Shown one piece after another: positions 1 through 10,546 of a stretch of DNA of 64,000 bases (the first letter of the stretch is position 1; every line of letters starts with the position of its first letter). Source of the stretch: Actinocrispum wychmicini (GTDB lineage Bacteria; Actinomycetota; Actinomycetes; Mycobacteriales; Pseudonocardiaceae); assembly GCF_004345645.1 (NCBI RefSeq), contig NZ_SLWS01000001.1, forward strand, positions 1,491,546 through 1,555,545, read 5' to 3'. The position numbers were made by a program, and so were the translations under genes. The notes beneath the pieces were generated by a model. It was not told the origin of the DNA. It made no database searches and saw only the letters and a list, made by a program, of their open reading frames with translations.

Positions 1-865
1 TCGCCTGATGGCCATCGCCGACCTCACCGCGGCCATGAGCGTGGAGGCGCTGCTCGGCACTGACCGTGTTTTCGCCGCTGACCTGCACGCGCTGCGCCCG
101 CATCCTGGGCAGTCCGAGTCCGCCGCCCGGATGGCCGAGATCCTGAAGGACTCCGAGATCGTCGCCAGCCACCGCGGCCCGGACTGCACGCGCGTGCAGG
201 ACGCGTACTCGCTGCGCTGTTCCCCACAGGTCCACGGCGCCGCGTTGGACACCCTCACGCACGCGGAACTCGTGGCCGACAGGGAGCTCATGTCGGCCGT
301 GGACAACCCGTTGGTGCTGGCCGACGGCCGGGTCGAGTCCAACGGGAACTTCCACGGCGCCCCGGTCGCGTACGTGCTGGACTTCCTGGCCATCCCGGTC
401 GCGGACGTGGCGAGCATGGCCGAGCGGCGGACCGACCGGATGCTGGACGTGGCCCGGTCGCACGGCCTGCCGGCGTTCCTCGCGCACGACCCGGGTGTCG
501 ACTCCGGACACATGATCGCCCACTACACGCAGGCCGCTGTGGTCGCCGAACTGAAGCGCCTGGCCGTGCCCGCGTCCGTCGACTCGATCCCGACGAGCGC
601 GATGCAGGAGGACCACGTGTCCATGGGCTGGGCGGCCGCGCGCAAGCTCCGCAAGGCCGTCGACGGCCTCACGACCGTGCTCGCCATCGAGTTGTTCACC
701 GCGGCCCGCGCGCTCGACCTGCGGGCCCCGCTCAAGCCCGCGACGGCCACCGCTCGGGCCGTCGCCGCCCTCCGCCAGACCGTTCCGGGGCCCGGCCCTG
801 ACCGGCACCTGGCCCCCGAGATCGCCGCCGCCGAAGAACTCATCCGCTCTGGAGGCATCAAGTGA
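1..865 (+). CDS. hutH: Histidine ammonia-lyase, C-terminal part (5' cut by window edge)
   Basis: HutH deaminates L-histidine to urocanate, the first step of histidine breakdown in the cytoplasm. About 288 residues of a family of roughly 510 are present; the reading frame is open to the window edge. Family motifs visible are [37 protein letters not shown] and [15 protein letters not shown]. The Ala-Ser-Gly that forms the MIO cofactor lies in the missing N-terminal part. The stop overlaps the GTG start of hutU by 4 bp (GTGA), so the genes are probably translationally coupled. It is the first visible gene of a five-gene hut operon whose promoter is outside the window. Confidence 0.96.
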   Translation, partial: RLMAIADLTAAMSVEALLGTDRVFAADLHALRPHPGQSESAARMAEILKDSEIVASHRGPDCTRVQDAYSLRCSPQVHGAALDTLTHAELVADRELMSAVDNPLVLADGRVESNGNFHGAPVAYVLDFLAIPVADVASMAERRTDRMLDVARSHGLPAFLAHDPGVDSGHMIAHYTQAAVVAELKRLAVPASVDSIPTSAMQEDHVSMGWAAARKLRKAVDGLTTVLAIELFTAARALDLRAPLKPATATARAVAALRQTVPGPGPDRHLAPEIAAAEELIRSGGIK

Positions 866-2505
866 CCGTTCGGGCCGCCCGTGGCACGACACTGACCGCC
901 CGGAGCTGGGCCACCGAGGCCCCGCTGCGGATGCTGCACAACAACCTCGACCCGGACGTCGCGGAACGCCCCGAGGACCTCGTCGTCTACGGCGGCACCG
1001 GCAAGGCCGCCCGGGACTGGCCGAGCTTCCACGCCATCACCCGTGAGCTGACCGAGCTGAACGCCGACGAGACCCTGCTGGTGCAGTCCGGCCGCCCGGT
1101 CGGCGTGCTCAGGACGCACGAGTGGGCGCCGCGGGTGCTGATCGCCAACTCCAACCTGGTCCCGGACTGGGCGTCGTGGCCGGAGTTCCGCCGGCTGGAG
1201 GCGGCCGGACTGACCATGTACGGCCAGATGACCGCGGGCTCGTGGATCTACATCGGCACCCAGGGCATCCTGCAGGGCACGTACGAGACGTTCGCGGCGA
1301 TCGCGAACAAGAAGTTCGGCGGCTCGCTGCGCGGCACCCTGACCGTGACCGCCGGCCTCGGCGGCATGGGCGGCGCCCAGCCCCTCGCGGTGACCATGAA
1401 CGACGGCGTCGCGCTGGTCATCGAGTGCGACCCGCGCCGCGCCCAGCGTCGACTGGAGACCAGGTACCTGGACGAGCTCGCGTCCGATCTGGACCGTGCG
1501 GTCGAGCGGGTCGAGGCCGCCAAGCGGGAGCGGCGGCCGCTGTCGGTCGGGGTGGTCGGCAACGCCGCCGAAGTCCTGCCGGAACTGCTGCGCCGAGGGG
1601 TCGAAGTCGACATCGTCACCGACCAGACCAGCGCCCACGACCCGTTGATGTACCTGCCGAAAGGCGTGGCGCTGGACGACTGGCCGGACTACGCGGGCAA
1701 GAAGCCGGACGAGTTCACCGACCGGGCCCGCGACTCGATGGCCGAACACGTCGACGCCATGCTCGGCTTCCTGGACAAGGGCGTCGAGGTGTTCGACTAC
1801 GGCAACTCGCTGCGCGGCGAGGCCAAGCTCGGCGGCTGCGACCGGGCGTTCGACTTCCCCGGGTTCGTGCCCGCGTACATCCGGCCGCTGTTCTGCGAGG
1901 GCAAGGGCCCGTTCCGGTGGGCCGCGCTGAGCGGTGACCCGGCCGACATCGCCGCCACCGACCGCGCGATCCTGGAGCTGTTCCCGGAGAACGAGTCGCT
2001 CGCCCGGTGGATCCGGATGGCCAGCGAACGCGTTGCCTTCCAAGGGCTTCCGGCCCGGATCTGCTGGCTCGGCTACGGCGAACGGCACCTGGCCGGCCTG
2101 CGGTTCAACGAGATGGTCGCCAGCGGTGAGCTGTCCGCGCCGGTCGTGATCGGCCGCGACCACCTGGACTGCGGCTCGGTCGCGTCGCCGTACCGGGAGA
2201 CCGAGGCGATGGCCGACGGCTCGGACGCGATCGCGGACTGGCCACTGCTCAACGCCATGGTCAACACCGCCTCCGGGGCCACCTGGGTGTCCATCCACCA
2301 CGGTGGCGGCGTCGGCATCGGCCGCTCGATCCACGCCGGCCAGGTGACCGTCGCGGACGGTACGGAACTGTCCGCCCAGAAGATCGAAAGGGTGTTGACC
2401 AACGACCCGGGAATGGGTGTACTACGCCATGTGGACGCCGGATACGACCGTGCGGGTGAGATCGCCCAATCACGGGGTGTGCATATACCGATGACCCGTG
2501 CATGA
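862..2505 (+). CDS. hutU: Urocanate hydratase (urocanase)
   Basis: This NAD-dependent enzyme converts urocanate to imidazolone propionate, step two of the Hut pathway. The 547-residue length is normal. Motifs seen: [10 protein letters not shown] and [13 protein letters not shown] near residues 45-80, the NAD-binding [12 protein letters not shown] near 165, [12 protein letters not shown] near 400, and [14 protein letters not shown] near 435 with the conserved cysteine, followed by [15 protein letters not shown]. The GTG start sits in a 4-bp overlap with hutH. The next gene begins 8 bp after the stop, consistent with one operon transcript. Confidence 0.98.
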   Translation: MTVRAARGTTLTARSWATEAPLRMLHNNLDPDVAERPEDLVVYGGTGKAARDWPSFHAITRELTELNADETLLVQSGRPVGVLRTHEWAPRVLIANSNLVPDWASWPEFRRLEAAGLTMYGQMTAGSWIYIGTQGILQGTYETFAAIANKKFGGSLRGTLTVTAGLGGMGGAQPLAVTMNDGVALVIECDPRRAQRRLETRYLDELASDLDRAVERVEAAKRERRPLSVGVVGNAAEVLPELLRRGVEVDIVTDQTSAHDPLMYLPKGVALDDWPDYAGKKPDEFTDRARDSMAEHVDAMLGFLDKGVEVFDYGNSLRGEAKLGGCDRAFDFPGFVPAYIRPLFCEGKGPFRWAALSGDPADIAATDRAILELFPENESLARWIRMASERVAFQGLPARICWLGYGERHLAGLRFNEMVASGELSAPVVIGRDHLDCGSVASPYRETEAMADGSDAIADWPLLNAMVNTASGATWVSIHHGGGVGIGRSIHAGQVTVADGTELSAQKIERVLTNDPGMGVLRHVDAGYDRAGEIAQSRGVHIPMTRA

Positions 2506-2512
2506 TCTTCGC

Positions 2513-3715
2513 ATGAGCACGGCGACGGAGTTGCTGTCCGCGATCAAGGACGTCGGTACGGACTCGACGCGCGGCGGATACTCCAGGCACGGTTACGACA
2601 CCGCCGAGCTGGAACTGCGTGAGTGGTTCACGGCCGAGGCGGGCAACCGGGGCCTGGACGTCGAGGTCGACCGGAACGGGAACATCTGGGCCTGGTGGGG
2701 CGAACCCGGGCCGGACGCGCTGGTGACCGGCAGCCACCTGGACTCGGTGCCGGGCGGCGGCGCGTTCGACGGCCCGCTCGGCGTGGTGTCCGGGCTGGCC
2801 GCGGTGGACATGTTGCAGGCCAAGGGGTTCAAGCCCGGCCGGCCGCTGGCGCTGATGGTGTTCGCCGAGGAGGAGGGCGGCCGGTTCGGCGTGCCGTGCC
2901 TGGGCTCCCGGCTGCTCACCGGCGCCATCGCGGCCGAACAGGCCCTGGCGTTGACGGACCCCGCCGGGGACACGCTGGCCGACGTGCTGCGGGCCGCGGG
3001 GCTGGACCCGGAGCGCGTCGGCAAGGACGAGGAGGCGCTCGGCCGGATCGGCCGGTTCGTCGAGCTGCACGTGGAACAAGGCCGTGGGCTGGTCGACCTG
3101 GCCACACCGGTCGGGGTGGCCACGTCGATCCTGGCGCACGGCCGGTGGCGGTTCCGGTTCTCCGGCGAGGGCAACCACGCGGGCGCGACCCCGATGGGCT
3201 CGCGGCGGGACCCGATGCTGCCCGCGTCCCAGCTCGTGCTGTCCGCCCGCTGGGCGGCGTCCAGTATGGACGGCGCCAGGGCCACGGTCGGCCGGCTGGA
3301 GCCGATTCCGGGCGGCACGAACGTGATCGCGTCGGCGGTCGATGTGTGGCTGGACGCGCGGGCGCCCAACGACGGCCGGACGCGGACGGTCGTGGAACGG
3401 ATCACGGCCGCGGCCAAGCAGGCCGCCCGGGACGAGGGCTGTGAGGTGACCGTGACCGAGGAGTCCTATGGGGACGCCGTGCACTTCGACTCGGCACTGC
3501 GTGAGGAGGTCGCCGAGGCGATCGGCCAAGCCCCTGGGCTGCCGACCGGAGCGGGTCACGACGCCGGCATCCTGGCCGCGCACGTACCGACCGCGATGCT
3601 GTTCGTCCGCAACCCCACAGGCGTCAGCCACGCGCCAGCGGAACACGCCGAGTCCGGCGACTGTGAAGCCGGCGTGGTGGCGTTGTCGAAGGTGCTCGAG
3701 AAACTCGCCGGATGA
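2513..3715 (+). CDS. M20-family Zn amidohydrolase (allantoate amidohydrolase-like) in hut operon
   Basis: The protein is a 400-residue binuclear-metal amidohydrolase of the allantoate amidohydrolase/N-carbamoyl amino acid hydrolase group. Motifs: TGSHLDSVPGGGAFDG near residue 72 (metal ligands), EEEGGRFGVPCLGS near 123, HVEQGR near 190, the dimerisation-domain GEGNHAGATPMGSRRDPM and the C-terminal GVSHAPAEHAE. ATG 2513 is preferred to GTG 2498, which would overlap hutU. It lies between hutU and hutF with a 4-bp overlap to hutF. No HutG-type deformylase occurs in the visible operon, so I infer that this enzyme hydrolyses N-formyl-L-glutamate made by HutF. A ureide-pathway role is the alternative but has no supporting neighbours. 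Confidence 0.88.
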   Translation: MSTATELLSAIKDVGTDSTRGGYSRHGYDTAELELREWFTAEAGNRGLDVEVDRNGNIWAWWGEPGPDALVTGSHLDSVPGGGAFDGPLGVVSGLAAVDMLQAKGFKPGRPLALMVFAEEEGGRFGVPCLGSRLLTGAIAAEQALALTDPAGDTLADVLRAAGLDPERVGKDEEALGRIGRFVELHVEQGRGLVDLATPVGVATSILAHGRWRFRFSGEGNHAGATPMGSRRDPMLPASQLVLSARWAASSMDGARATVGRLEPIPGGTNVIASAVDVWLDARAPNDGRTRTVVERITAAAKQAARDEGCEVTVTEESYGDAVHFDSALREEVAEAIGQAPGLPTGAGHDAGILAAHVPTAMLFVRNPTGVSHAPAEHAESGDCEAGVVALSKVLEKLAG

Positions 3716-4995
3716 GATATTGGTGTGAGTACGCGTGGCTGGACGCGACCGGGGTCCAGCCGGGCGTACTGGTCGAGACCGTCGGTGACCGGATCCTGTC
3801 GGTGACGGTCGACGAACCGCGGCCCCTGGACGCGTACCGGTTGCACGGTCTGGTCGTGCCGGGATTCGCGAACGCGCATTCGCACGCGTTCCATCGCGCG
3901 CTGCGTGGGCGTACACACGCTGACGGCGGCACGTTCTGGACGTGGCGCGAGGGCATGTATACCCTCGCGTCCCGGCTGAATCCGGAGAACTACCGGCGGT
4001 TGGCCACGGCCGTGTTCGCGGAGATGGCGATGGCCGGGGTGACGTGCGTCGGCGAGTTCCACTACGTGCACCACGGGCCTGGGGGCGTGCCGTACAGGGA
4101 TCCGAACGCGATGGCCGAGGCGTTGCGTCAGGCCGCGAAGGACGCCGGCATTCGGATCACGTTGCTGGACACGTGTTACCTCACCGGCGGGATATCGCAG
4201 GACCTGACCGTCGACCAACTCCGTTTCTCGGACGGCTCCGTGGACGCGTGGGCAGCGCGGGTGTCGTCGTTGCCGTCGGACCCGACTTTGCTTGCTGGGG
4301 CAGCGATCCACTCGGTCCGGGCGGTTCCCCGCGAGGCGTTGGCCGAGATCGTCGCGGCCCGGCCGACGGGACCGTTGCACGTTCACCTATCTGAACAGGT
4401 CGCGGAGAACGAGGCGTGCGTGAACGCGTACGGTATGACTCCCACGGAGTTACTTGCCGCGGAAGGGGCACTGTCGCCTCGAACAACGGCCGTGCACGCC
4501 ACCCACTTGTCGGCAAAGGACATCCAACTGCTCGGCAGCTCGTCGACGGGTGCGTGCTTCTGCCCGACCACCGAGGCCGACCTGGCCGACGGGATCGGCC
4601 CGGCCCGCGAACTCGTCGACGCCGGATGCCTGCTTTCCCTTGGCAGCGACCAGAACGCGGTGGTGGATCCACTGCTCGAAGCGCGTGCGCTCGAACACGG
4701 CGAACGCTTGCGGACCGGACAGCGCGGACGGTTCAGTCCACATGAGCTGTATGGCGCGTTGACGGCGCACGATAGCCTTGGCTGGCCCACGGGGTTCGCC
4801 GACCTGGTCGCGATCCGACTCGACAGTCCGCGTACCGCCGGGTGTTCGCCCGAGCAGGTGATGCTGGCGGCGACGGCGTCGGACGTGCACACCGTGGTCG
4901 CGGGCGGCCAGATCGTCGCCCGGGACGGAAAGCACGAAAAGCTTGGTGATGTCGGACTTGTGCTCGCGGAAGCGATAGGGGAGCTGTGGCAATGA
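3712..4995 (+). CDS. hutF: Formimidoylglutamate deiminase
   Basis: HutF, an amidohydrolase-superfamily enzyme, deiminates N-formimidoyl-L-glutamate to N-formyl-L-glutamate and ammonia. The 427-residue protein shows the metal site [17 protein letters not shown] near residue 52, FWTWREGMY near 80, [13 protein letters not shown] near 113, HVHLSEQ near 225 and [13 protein letters not shown] near 310. These are the hallmarks that separate HutF from other deaminases. The ATG overlaps the upstream stop (ATGA). Having HutF shows that this organism uses the two-step deiminase/deformylase branch, not the one-step formiminoglutamase. Confidence 0.96.
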   Translation: MRYWCEYAWLDATGVQPGVLVETVGDRILSVTVDEPRPLDAYRLHGLVVPGFANAHSHAFHRALRGRTHADGGTFWTWREGMYTLASRLNPENYRRLATAVFAEMAMAGVTCVGEFHYVHHGPGGVPYRDPNAMAEALRQAAKDAGIRITLLDTCYLTGGISQDLTVDQLRFSDGSVDAWAARVSSLPSDPTLLAGAAIHSVRAVPREALAEIVAARPTGPLHVHLSEQVAENEACVNAYGMTPTELLAAEGALSPRTTAVHATHLSAKDIQLLGSSSTGACFCPTTEADLADGIGPARELVDAGCLLSLGSDQNAVVDPLLEARALEHGERLRTGQRGRFSPHELYGALTAHDSLGWPTGFADLVAIRLDSPRTAGCSPEQVMLAATASDVHTVVAGGQIVARDGKHEKLGDVGLVLAEAIGELWQ

Positions 4996-6140
4996 GTGTG
5001 TTGCTGACCGGGATCGGCGAACTCACCACGAACTCCGACGAACTCGGCATCCTGAGCGACGCCGCCCTGGTGATCGACGGAACGCACGTGGCGTGGATCG
5101 GTCCGGCCGCGTCAGCACCCGCGGCGGACACAGCGGTCTCCCTTGACGGCCGAGCGGTCCTCCCCGGCTGGGTGGACAGCCACACCCACCTGGTCTTCGC
5201 CGGCGACCGAACAGCCGAGTTCGGCGCCCGAATGGCCGGCGAACCCTACCGCGCCGGAGGAATCGCGGTCACCGTCGGAGCCACCCGCGCGGCCTCGGAC
5301 TCCGAGCTGTCGGCGGTTCTCGAGCGACACATAGCCGAAGCGGTATCCCAGGGAACAACCTACATAGAGACGAAAACGGGCTACGGCCTGGACGTCCCGA
5401 ACGAACTCCGCTCGGCCCGTTTGGCGGGTGCCTACGCCGACGCAGTGACCTTCCTGGGCGCCCATCTGGTACCCCAAGGCTGGGACGCGGACTCCTATGT
5501 GGATCTTGTCTGCGGCCCCATGCTTGACGCGGTGGCCCCGCACGTTCAGTGGATCGATGTCTTCTGTGAGACAGGTGCGTTCGACGCTTCTCAGTCTCGG
5601 GCCGTGTTGACCGCTGGCGCCGCGCGCGGCCTCGGCCTTCGTGTCCATGGGAACCAACTCGACTATGGTCCGGGTGTGCGCTTGGCCGTCGAGTTGGGCG
5701 CCGCGTCGGTCGATCACTGCACCTATCTGACGAAGTCCGATGTGGACGATCTGGCCAGCTCGGAGACCGTGGCCACGCTGCTGCCCGCCTGCGACTTGTC
5801 CACGCGCCAACCACTTCCGGACGCACAGGCGTTGTTGAACGCGGGCGCGACGGTCGCCTTGGCCTCCAACTGCAACCCGGGGTCTTCTTACACGACGTCG
5901 ATGGCTTACTGCGTGGCGACGGCCGTGTTGCAGATGAAGATGTCGGTCGCGGAGGCGGTCCGCGCGGCCACTTGGGGCGGTGCACGGGCATTGCGGCGGG
6001 AGAACGAGATCGGCATTCTCACACCTGGTGCGCGAGCGGACATCCACGTGCTCAACGCCCCATCGATCACGCATCTCGCCTACCGTCCAGGCGTTCCGCT
6101 GACCCACTCAGTCTGGCGTGCGGGCACGCGGGCTCGCTAG
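4992..6140 (+). CDS. hutI: Imidazolonepropionase
   Basis: HutI hydrolyses 4-imidazolone-5-propionate to N-formimidoyl-L-glutamate, step three of histidine degradation. Motifs: [17 protein letters not shown] near residue 60, [30 protein letters not shown] near 220, and [13 protein letters not shown] near 297. ATG 4992 overlaps the hutF stop (ATGA) and is preferred to the in-frame GTG at 4986. The stop TAG shares the palindrome CTAG with the stop of the convergent NACHT gene, so no separate intergenic terminator is possible here. Confidence 0.96.
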   Translation: MSVLLTGIGELTTNSDELGILSDAALVIDGTHVAWIGPAASAPAADTAVSLDGRAVLPGWVDSHTHLVFAGDRTAEFGARMAGEPYRAGGIAVTVGATRAASDSELSAVLERHIAEAVSQGTTYIETKTGYGLDVPNELRSARLAGAYADAVTFLGAHLVPQGWDADSYVDLVCGPMLDAVAPHVQWIDVFCETGAFDASQSRAVLTAGAARGLGLRVHGNQLDYGPGVRLAVELGAASVDHCTYLTKSDVDDLASSETVATLLPACDLSTRQPLPDAQALLNAGATVALASNCNPGSSYTTSMAYCVATAVLQMKMSVAEAVRAATWGGARALRRENEIGILTPGARADIHVLNAPSITHLAYRPGVPLTHSVWRAGTRAR

Positions 6141-9091
6141 CCGGTGGCGAGGATGATCGCCTCGGTGATCGGGGCTTTGCCGTTGGCACGTCGTTCCATC
6201 AGCGTGACACCAGCGGCGATGTAGCGGTAGTTGTCTCCGATGTCTCGCATGTGATGTATGTCGGCCTCGGCGGCAAGACACAACGCGGTGAGCCGGAGGG
6301 CTGTTGCCTTCTCGGGCGTGAGCGGAGACTGTCGGTCGATCGGGTCGGCAAGTTCTGTCGTTAGATTGGCGGCGACCTCCGCGCCCCAGTTCAGTGTTCC
6401 GCCACCTGACTCTCGCAGACTGGCCGCCGACCTGCGGGCCATGCTCAGGAGTCCGTCCAGCATCACGACGTGGTCGGTACAGGGGCCGGTGTACATCAGG
6501 AACTCACGTGTGAAGTCACTGCGACCGTCGAGGTCGTCGAGAAATGAGGCGGCGCTCCCTCCGTGTAGAAGCCCTTGTCTCCCTTTGATCGCCCAACCCA
6601 GGCCCCGAAACAAGGCTGAGCCGATGCGTTCGGCCACCACCTCTTGACCCGCGGGTATCGATTGTCGTGCGTACACGACTGCGGCGTTGTACAGCCGCGA
6701 TCGGTCCGTGAACAGCAGGCGGTCGAGGTCTGTTGTGGCGTTCGTTCGACTATGCAGACCGTACGCGAGACGGCGGATCCGCTCGACGTCACTGGAGGCC
6801 CGCGCCAGTCGATGGATGCGCCAGGCGATCTCGACGGCGCGCATGAGGTCGTCATCCGCCGATCCTTCAATGATGGTCTGCCTGCCGTTGTAGGAGGAAG
6901 TGTCGTTCAACATGTTCGCGAGGGGTACAGCGAGTTCGTCCGGGTCGAACTCGATGAGCTGACGGCCGATGACGACCGCGTACAGCGCGACGCACCTCGT
7001 GAGGGTATCGACCGACCGCTGGAGATCGGCCCGCACGTGGTTCGCCACTATCTCCTCGCTGACCAGGCACGGGTGCGGATCGGCATTGGTCCACAGCGTT
7101 CGGTTTCGTGTGTTCAGCCAGACACTCAACGGAAGGCCACCAAGTGCCCGCTGGACAACGGGTTCCATGATCTCCTGCTCGGTGGGCAGCCGGTAGGTCT
7201 GCGTGTTGTCAAGGACGCTCCACACCCAGCTGGCGAAGTTGGCCGCTTCACTTCGCAGTACGCCGAGGAACACGTCGTCAGTCGGACGGACGGGCAGCGC
7301 TCCTGTGTCGCGGCAGTACAGCGCATAGAGCTGAGTTGTGATGGGTTTCGGGCAGACTCGGCCGGTGCTGACTTGGATGGTGTTCCGCAGATGGCGGTTG
7401 AGCAGGACGCCCGCGGCCAGCCGTCGCCGGTCCGGGGCGGCGTCCGGGTGCAGGCCCTCGTTGAACCGCGTCTCCAACTCCTGGGCCAAAGTTGGATCCA
7501 GTTCACTGTCCTGCTCGGTGCAGTCGAACGCGAGTGACAGCGCGGTGATCGTGTTCGAGCGCAGACATGCCCTGACGATCTCGTCAGCGTCCGAACGGGC
7601 GGTGTAGAGCAGCGTTGTCTCGCGCCACCAGTCGTCTTCGACGTTGTCCGCAAGCGTTTTCACCAGGCCTTTCTCGCGGATGTGGCTCGCGGCCAGGTAC
7701 TCCTGGAAGGTCAGGTGGGCGAAGGAGTACATGCCCACGTCCCGCTCCACGAGCAGCCCGTTCGAACTGGCGTCGGCCAGGAAGTCAGCGGGTTTGACCT
7801 GGCGCGATATCCGGTCCAGGGGGATCTTGATCGCGTCGAGGACGTCCTTGGTCGGCAGGTCGCGGACGCGGCGTTCCATCATGGTGAACGCGAGGCCGCG
7901 CAGGAGGGCTTCTTTCTTGTCGCCGCTGAGTTCACTGGTCAGTTTCTTGGCTTCTTGGCGACGCCAGAGCAACACTTGGCAGATCTCGCTGTACAGGTCC
8001 GCGCGGCTGCCTGGGAGGGCACCGCGGAACCTGTGCACGTTGGTGATCATGGTGAGCAGTAGGGGGTTCACCGTGAGGTCGGTCAGGTTCGGTGAGTTGT
8101 TGAGGCGGCTGAGGAGGTCGTTTGCTTCGGTGTGGGCGCGCTGGGCAGCTTCCGCGGGCGTTCCGTTCTTGGTGTGTCGCTCTACGGCCAGGTACCAGCC
8201 TTGGACGAACTTGCGGACTTGTTCGTCGGTGAAGCCGAGGGCGTGCAGGATCAGGGAGCCGCTGATCGAGGTCGACTTGTAGCCGTGCGGGCGGGATGTG
8301 ATGACGAAGTCGTTCCTCGGATATCGTGCGATCTGCGTTTCCACCCATTCGGCGATCCGTCCACGATCTTCTTGACGGGCGACTTCGTCAAGGCCGTCGA
8401 GCAGCACTACACAGTCGCCGTCGCGCAGTCGCTGTTCGAACCAGCCTTTCGGTTCGGACTTGCCGAGTGGGCCCAATGGTCGGGTGGCCAGTTGGGGAAG
8501 GGTGACATCGGGGGTGATGGTGGTGATGTGATCACGGAGGTAGAGCAGGATCGGAATGGTGCGTCGCTTGCCGCTGTCCAACACACGTCGGGCGGTGTAT
8601 CGCAACAACGTTGTCTTTCCGCTACCCGGTGCGCCGAGGATGGCCAGCACCGCCGGTTGTTTGTTGTCGAGGAAATCCCACAGCGAATACCGGTTTCCGG
8701 GGGATGGCGGTTGTTCGCTCACCACACCCGCCGGGACTCGGTGGGGTGCGCTGAGGTCGAGACCCACGTCGACGAAGACCTCGTCCAGATCGGGATTGTA
8801 GAACCCGATCGTGGTCAGGCCCTTCAGGTCGATGGAGCGCAGGCTGCCCAGCATGTACTCGCGATACCGTTTGGCGAACCGGGTGAAGCGTCGGCCGAGT
8901 GCCTCGTCGACGTGGTCCACGGCGCGGTTGAGCCAACGTTTCCGCAGTTCCGCGGCCACACTCGCGAAGAAGAGTGCCGCCTCGTACCCGGCGACGACCA
9001 TCCATTTGACGACATCGGGCCAGATCAGGGCCGCCACTGGTCCCACGGCCGCCACCGCGGCGAACATCGCCACACCCGCTTTGCCCGCCAT
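6137..9091 (-). CDS. NACHT-domain STAND NTPase with internal FGE/SUMF1-like patch
   Basis: This is a large (984 residues) P-loop NTPase of the NACHT class, a group that includes bacterial NLR-like antiphage and signalling proteins. A hydrophobic segment near residues 8-45 suggests membrane anchoring. Walker A is GAPGSGKT near 153, Walker [10 protein letters not shown] near 228, the sensor-like VITSRPHG near 263, and the NACHT-tail [12 protein letters not shown] near 457. Residues about 585-640 ([38 protein letters not shown]) resemble the formylglycine-generating-enzyme/C-type-lectin fold. The C-terminal 340 residues are unrecognised and alpha-rich. ATG 9091 with AAAGGA eight bases upstream is preferred to TTG 9097. 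Effector and ligand are unknown; defence is an inference from the family. Confidence 0.85.
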   Translation of the reverse strand: MAGKAGVAMFAAVAAVGPVAALIWPDVVKWMVVAGYEAALFFASVAAELRKRWLNRAVDHVDEALGRRFTRFAKRYREYMLGSLRSIDLKGLTTIGFYNPDLDEVFVDVGLDLSAPHRVPAGVVSEQPPSPGNRYSLWDFLDNKQPAVLAILGAPGSGKTTLLRYTARRVLDSGKRRTIPILLYLRDHITTITPDVTLPQLATRPLGPLGKSEPKGWFEQRLRDGDCVVLLDGLDEVARQEDRGRIAEWVETQIARYPRNDFVITSRPHGYKSTSISGSLILHALGFTDEQVRKFVQGWYLAVERHTKNGTPAEAAQRAHTEANDLLSRLNNSPNLTDLTVNPLLLTMITNVHRFRGALPGSRADLYSEICQVLLWRRQEAKKLTSELSGDKKEALLRGLAFTMMERRVRDLPTKDVLDAIKIPLDRISRQVKPADFLADASSNGLLVERDVGMYSFAHLTFQEYLAASHIREKGLVKTLADNVEDDWWRETTLLYTARSDADEIVRACLRSNTITALSLAFDCTEQDSELDPTLAQELETRFNEGLHPDAAPDRRRLAAGVLLNRHLRNTIQVSTGRVCPKPITTQLYALYCRDTGALPVRPTDDVFLGVLRSEAANFASWVWSVLDNTQTYRLPTEQEIMEPVVQRALGGLPLSVWLNTRNRTLWTNADPHPCLVSEEIVANHVRADLQRSVDTLTRCVALYAVVIGRQLIEFDPDELAVPLANMLNDTSSYNGRQTIIEGSADDDLMRAVEIAWRIHRLARASSDVERIRRLAYGLHSRTNATTDLDRLLFTDRSRLYNAAVVYARQSIPAGQEVVAERIGSALFRGLGWAIKGRQGLLHGGSAASFLDDLDGRSDFTREFLMYTGPCTDHVVMLDGLLSMARRSAASLRESGGGTLNWGAEVAANLTTELADPIDRQSPLTPEKATALRLTALCLAAEADIHHMRDIGDNYRYIAAGVTLMERRANGKAPITEAIILATG

Positions 9092-9119
9092 GAACAAGAT
9101 CCTTTGTTTGAGAGAGGAC

Positions 9120-9159
9120 GTACAGATTACCTTTCACTTGTGGGTGAAAGGTTCTGTAC
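9120..9159. promoter_or_regulatory. Long inverted repeat between divergent NACHT and hydrolase genes
   Basis: The core arms ACCTTTCAC and GTGAAAGGT are perfect 9-mers around a 6-base centre. Outside them GTACAGA and TCTGTAC also pair, with a two-base TT bulge on the left. The element lies 29 bp upstream of the NACHT start and 31 bp upstream of the hydrolase start. It could be an operator controlling both divergent promoters, or a hairpin in the 5' leader of the NACHT mRNA. Confidence 0.6.
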
Positions 9160-9189
9160 CTCGCATTCCGGACGCGGTAGAACCCGGGG

Positions 9190-10542
9190 ATGAGACGTAC
9201 TGGGGTTTTGATCTCGACTGTTCTCGCGGTTCTCGGACTGGTTGTGGCGCCCGCTGACGCGGGCCAGAGATCATATGTGGGTGTGCTCGACGGGGCGCGG
9301 TATCGGGTTGTGGTGCCGGCGAACTGGAACGGGACTCTGGTGGTGTGGAGTCACGGGACCTATTCGCCGGACGGACAGGAGCCCGCGGAGCTCTCGTTGA
9401 CGTCGCAGCCGGCGACTGAGGACTGGTTGGTGGGGCACGGATACGCGTTGGCGGCGTCCGGGTTCAGGCATGTGTTGGGGTGGTCGATCGCGGACGGGTA
9501 TGTGGACCAGATCCGGTTGATGGACTGGTTCAGTGTCAATGTCGGGGCGCCGAGGCGGGTCGTGTCGGCTGGGGCGTCGGCGGGTGGGGCCACGGCGACC
9601 GGGCTCGCGGAGCGCAGTCCTGGCCGGTTCGGCGGGGTCGTCACGGAGTGCGGCATGCTCGCCGGCGGGTTGGCGTACTGGAATTCCGGGCTCGACCTGA
9701 TGTTCGCGGTGAGGACGTTGCTGGGTGGGGATTTCGCCCTCGTCAAGCCGACGGACCCGGGCAACGAGGACAAGGCGGCGGCCGTCATCGACGCGGCCGC
9801 GCAGGGAACGCCGCAGCAGCAGGCCAAGCTGGCGTTGGCGAACGCGCTCGCGGACGTCCCCGGCTGGTTCGACCCGACCAAGCCGCGACCGACGAGCATC
9901 GCCGAACAGGTCAGCGCCATGAGCATCTGGGATACGGCTGTCCGAACCGGCGCGGTCGGTGTCACGCGCACGGACATGGAGAGATGGGCCGGCGGCAATC
10001 CCACCTGGAACATCGGCGTGGACTACCGGGTCCTGTTGGCCCGTTCGAGTGAACTCGCGTTCGTGCGGCAGGCATACGCGGCCGCCGGCCTGGACCTGTC
10101 CACTGACCTGGACCGACTGGCCGCCGCCCCCAGAATCGCGCCTGACCTGAAGGCGACTGCCTACCTGCTGCGGACCAGCCAGCCGTTCGCGGAGGCGCCG
10201 TGGCCGGTCGTGGGCATCCGCGACACGGCCGACGGCGTCCTGCCGATCGCAAACGACACCCCGTACGCCGCACGCACCGATCGCCCCGCGAACCTCCGGC
10301 AGTTGGCAGTCGACCGCGCGGGGCACTGCGCCCTGACCGCGTCCGAGGAGATCACCGCGTTCCAGACCCTCTTCGACCGCATGGACACTGGACGCTGGCC
10401 GGCGACTGACCCGGACGGCCTCAACACGCGGGCCCGCGCACTCGGCCCGGAGACCCAGGTCGTCTGGAACCCGCTGAACCACGACTACGAGCAGGTCCCG
10501 ACGGCGTTCACTCGGCACGTGTCCGTGCCTTATCCCCGTTAG
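9190..10542 (+). CDS. Secreted alpha/beta hydrolase
   Basis: This 450-residue protein starts with a clear signal peptide (RR, then a Leu/Val/Ala-rich core, cleavage expected near APADA-GQ at residue 25). The fold is alpha/beta hydrolase: an oxyanion-type WSHGTY near residue 55, the nucleophile elbow SAGASAGG with Ser130, GIRDTADGVLP near 345 for the acid, and DRAGHCA near 375 for the histidine. The substrate is not predictable from sequence. A TAGAAC -10-like hexamer ends six bases before the ATG and no good ribosome-binding site is seen, so the mRNA may be leaderless. It is divergent from the NACHT gene. Confidence 0.8.
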   Translation: MRRTGVLISTVLAVLGLVVAPADAGQRSYVGVLDGARYRVVVPANWNGTLVVWSHGTYSPDGQEPAELSLTSQPATEDWLVGHGYALAASGFRHVLGWSIADGYVDQIRLMDWFSVNVGAPRRVVSAGASAGGATATGLAERSPGRFGGVVTECGMLAGGLAYWNSGLDLMFAVRTLLGGDFALVKPTDPGNEDKAAAVIDAAAQGTPQQQAKLALANALADVPGWFDPTKPRPTSIAEQVSAMSIWDTAVRTGAVGVTRTDMERWAGGNPTWNIGVDYRVLLARSSELAFVRQAYAAAGLDLSTDLDRLAAAPRIAPDLKATAYLLRTSQPFAEAPWPVVGIRDTADGVLPIANDTPYAARTDRPANLRQLAVDRAGHCALTASEEITAFQTLFDRMDTGRWPATDPDGLNTRARALGPETQVVWNPLNHDYEQVPTAFTRHVSVPYPR

Positions 10543-10546
10543 CAGG

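Noticed and set aside
523..2334. 603-codon minus-strand frame over hutH/hutU
   Set aside because: Shadow of two well-conserved genes; no domain, low-complexity composition.
6137..9091. Diversity-generating retroelement linked to the FGE-like patch
   Set aside because: No reverse transcriptase gene and no template/variable repeat pair were seen in the surrounding sequence.
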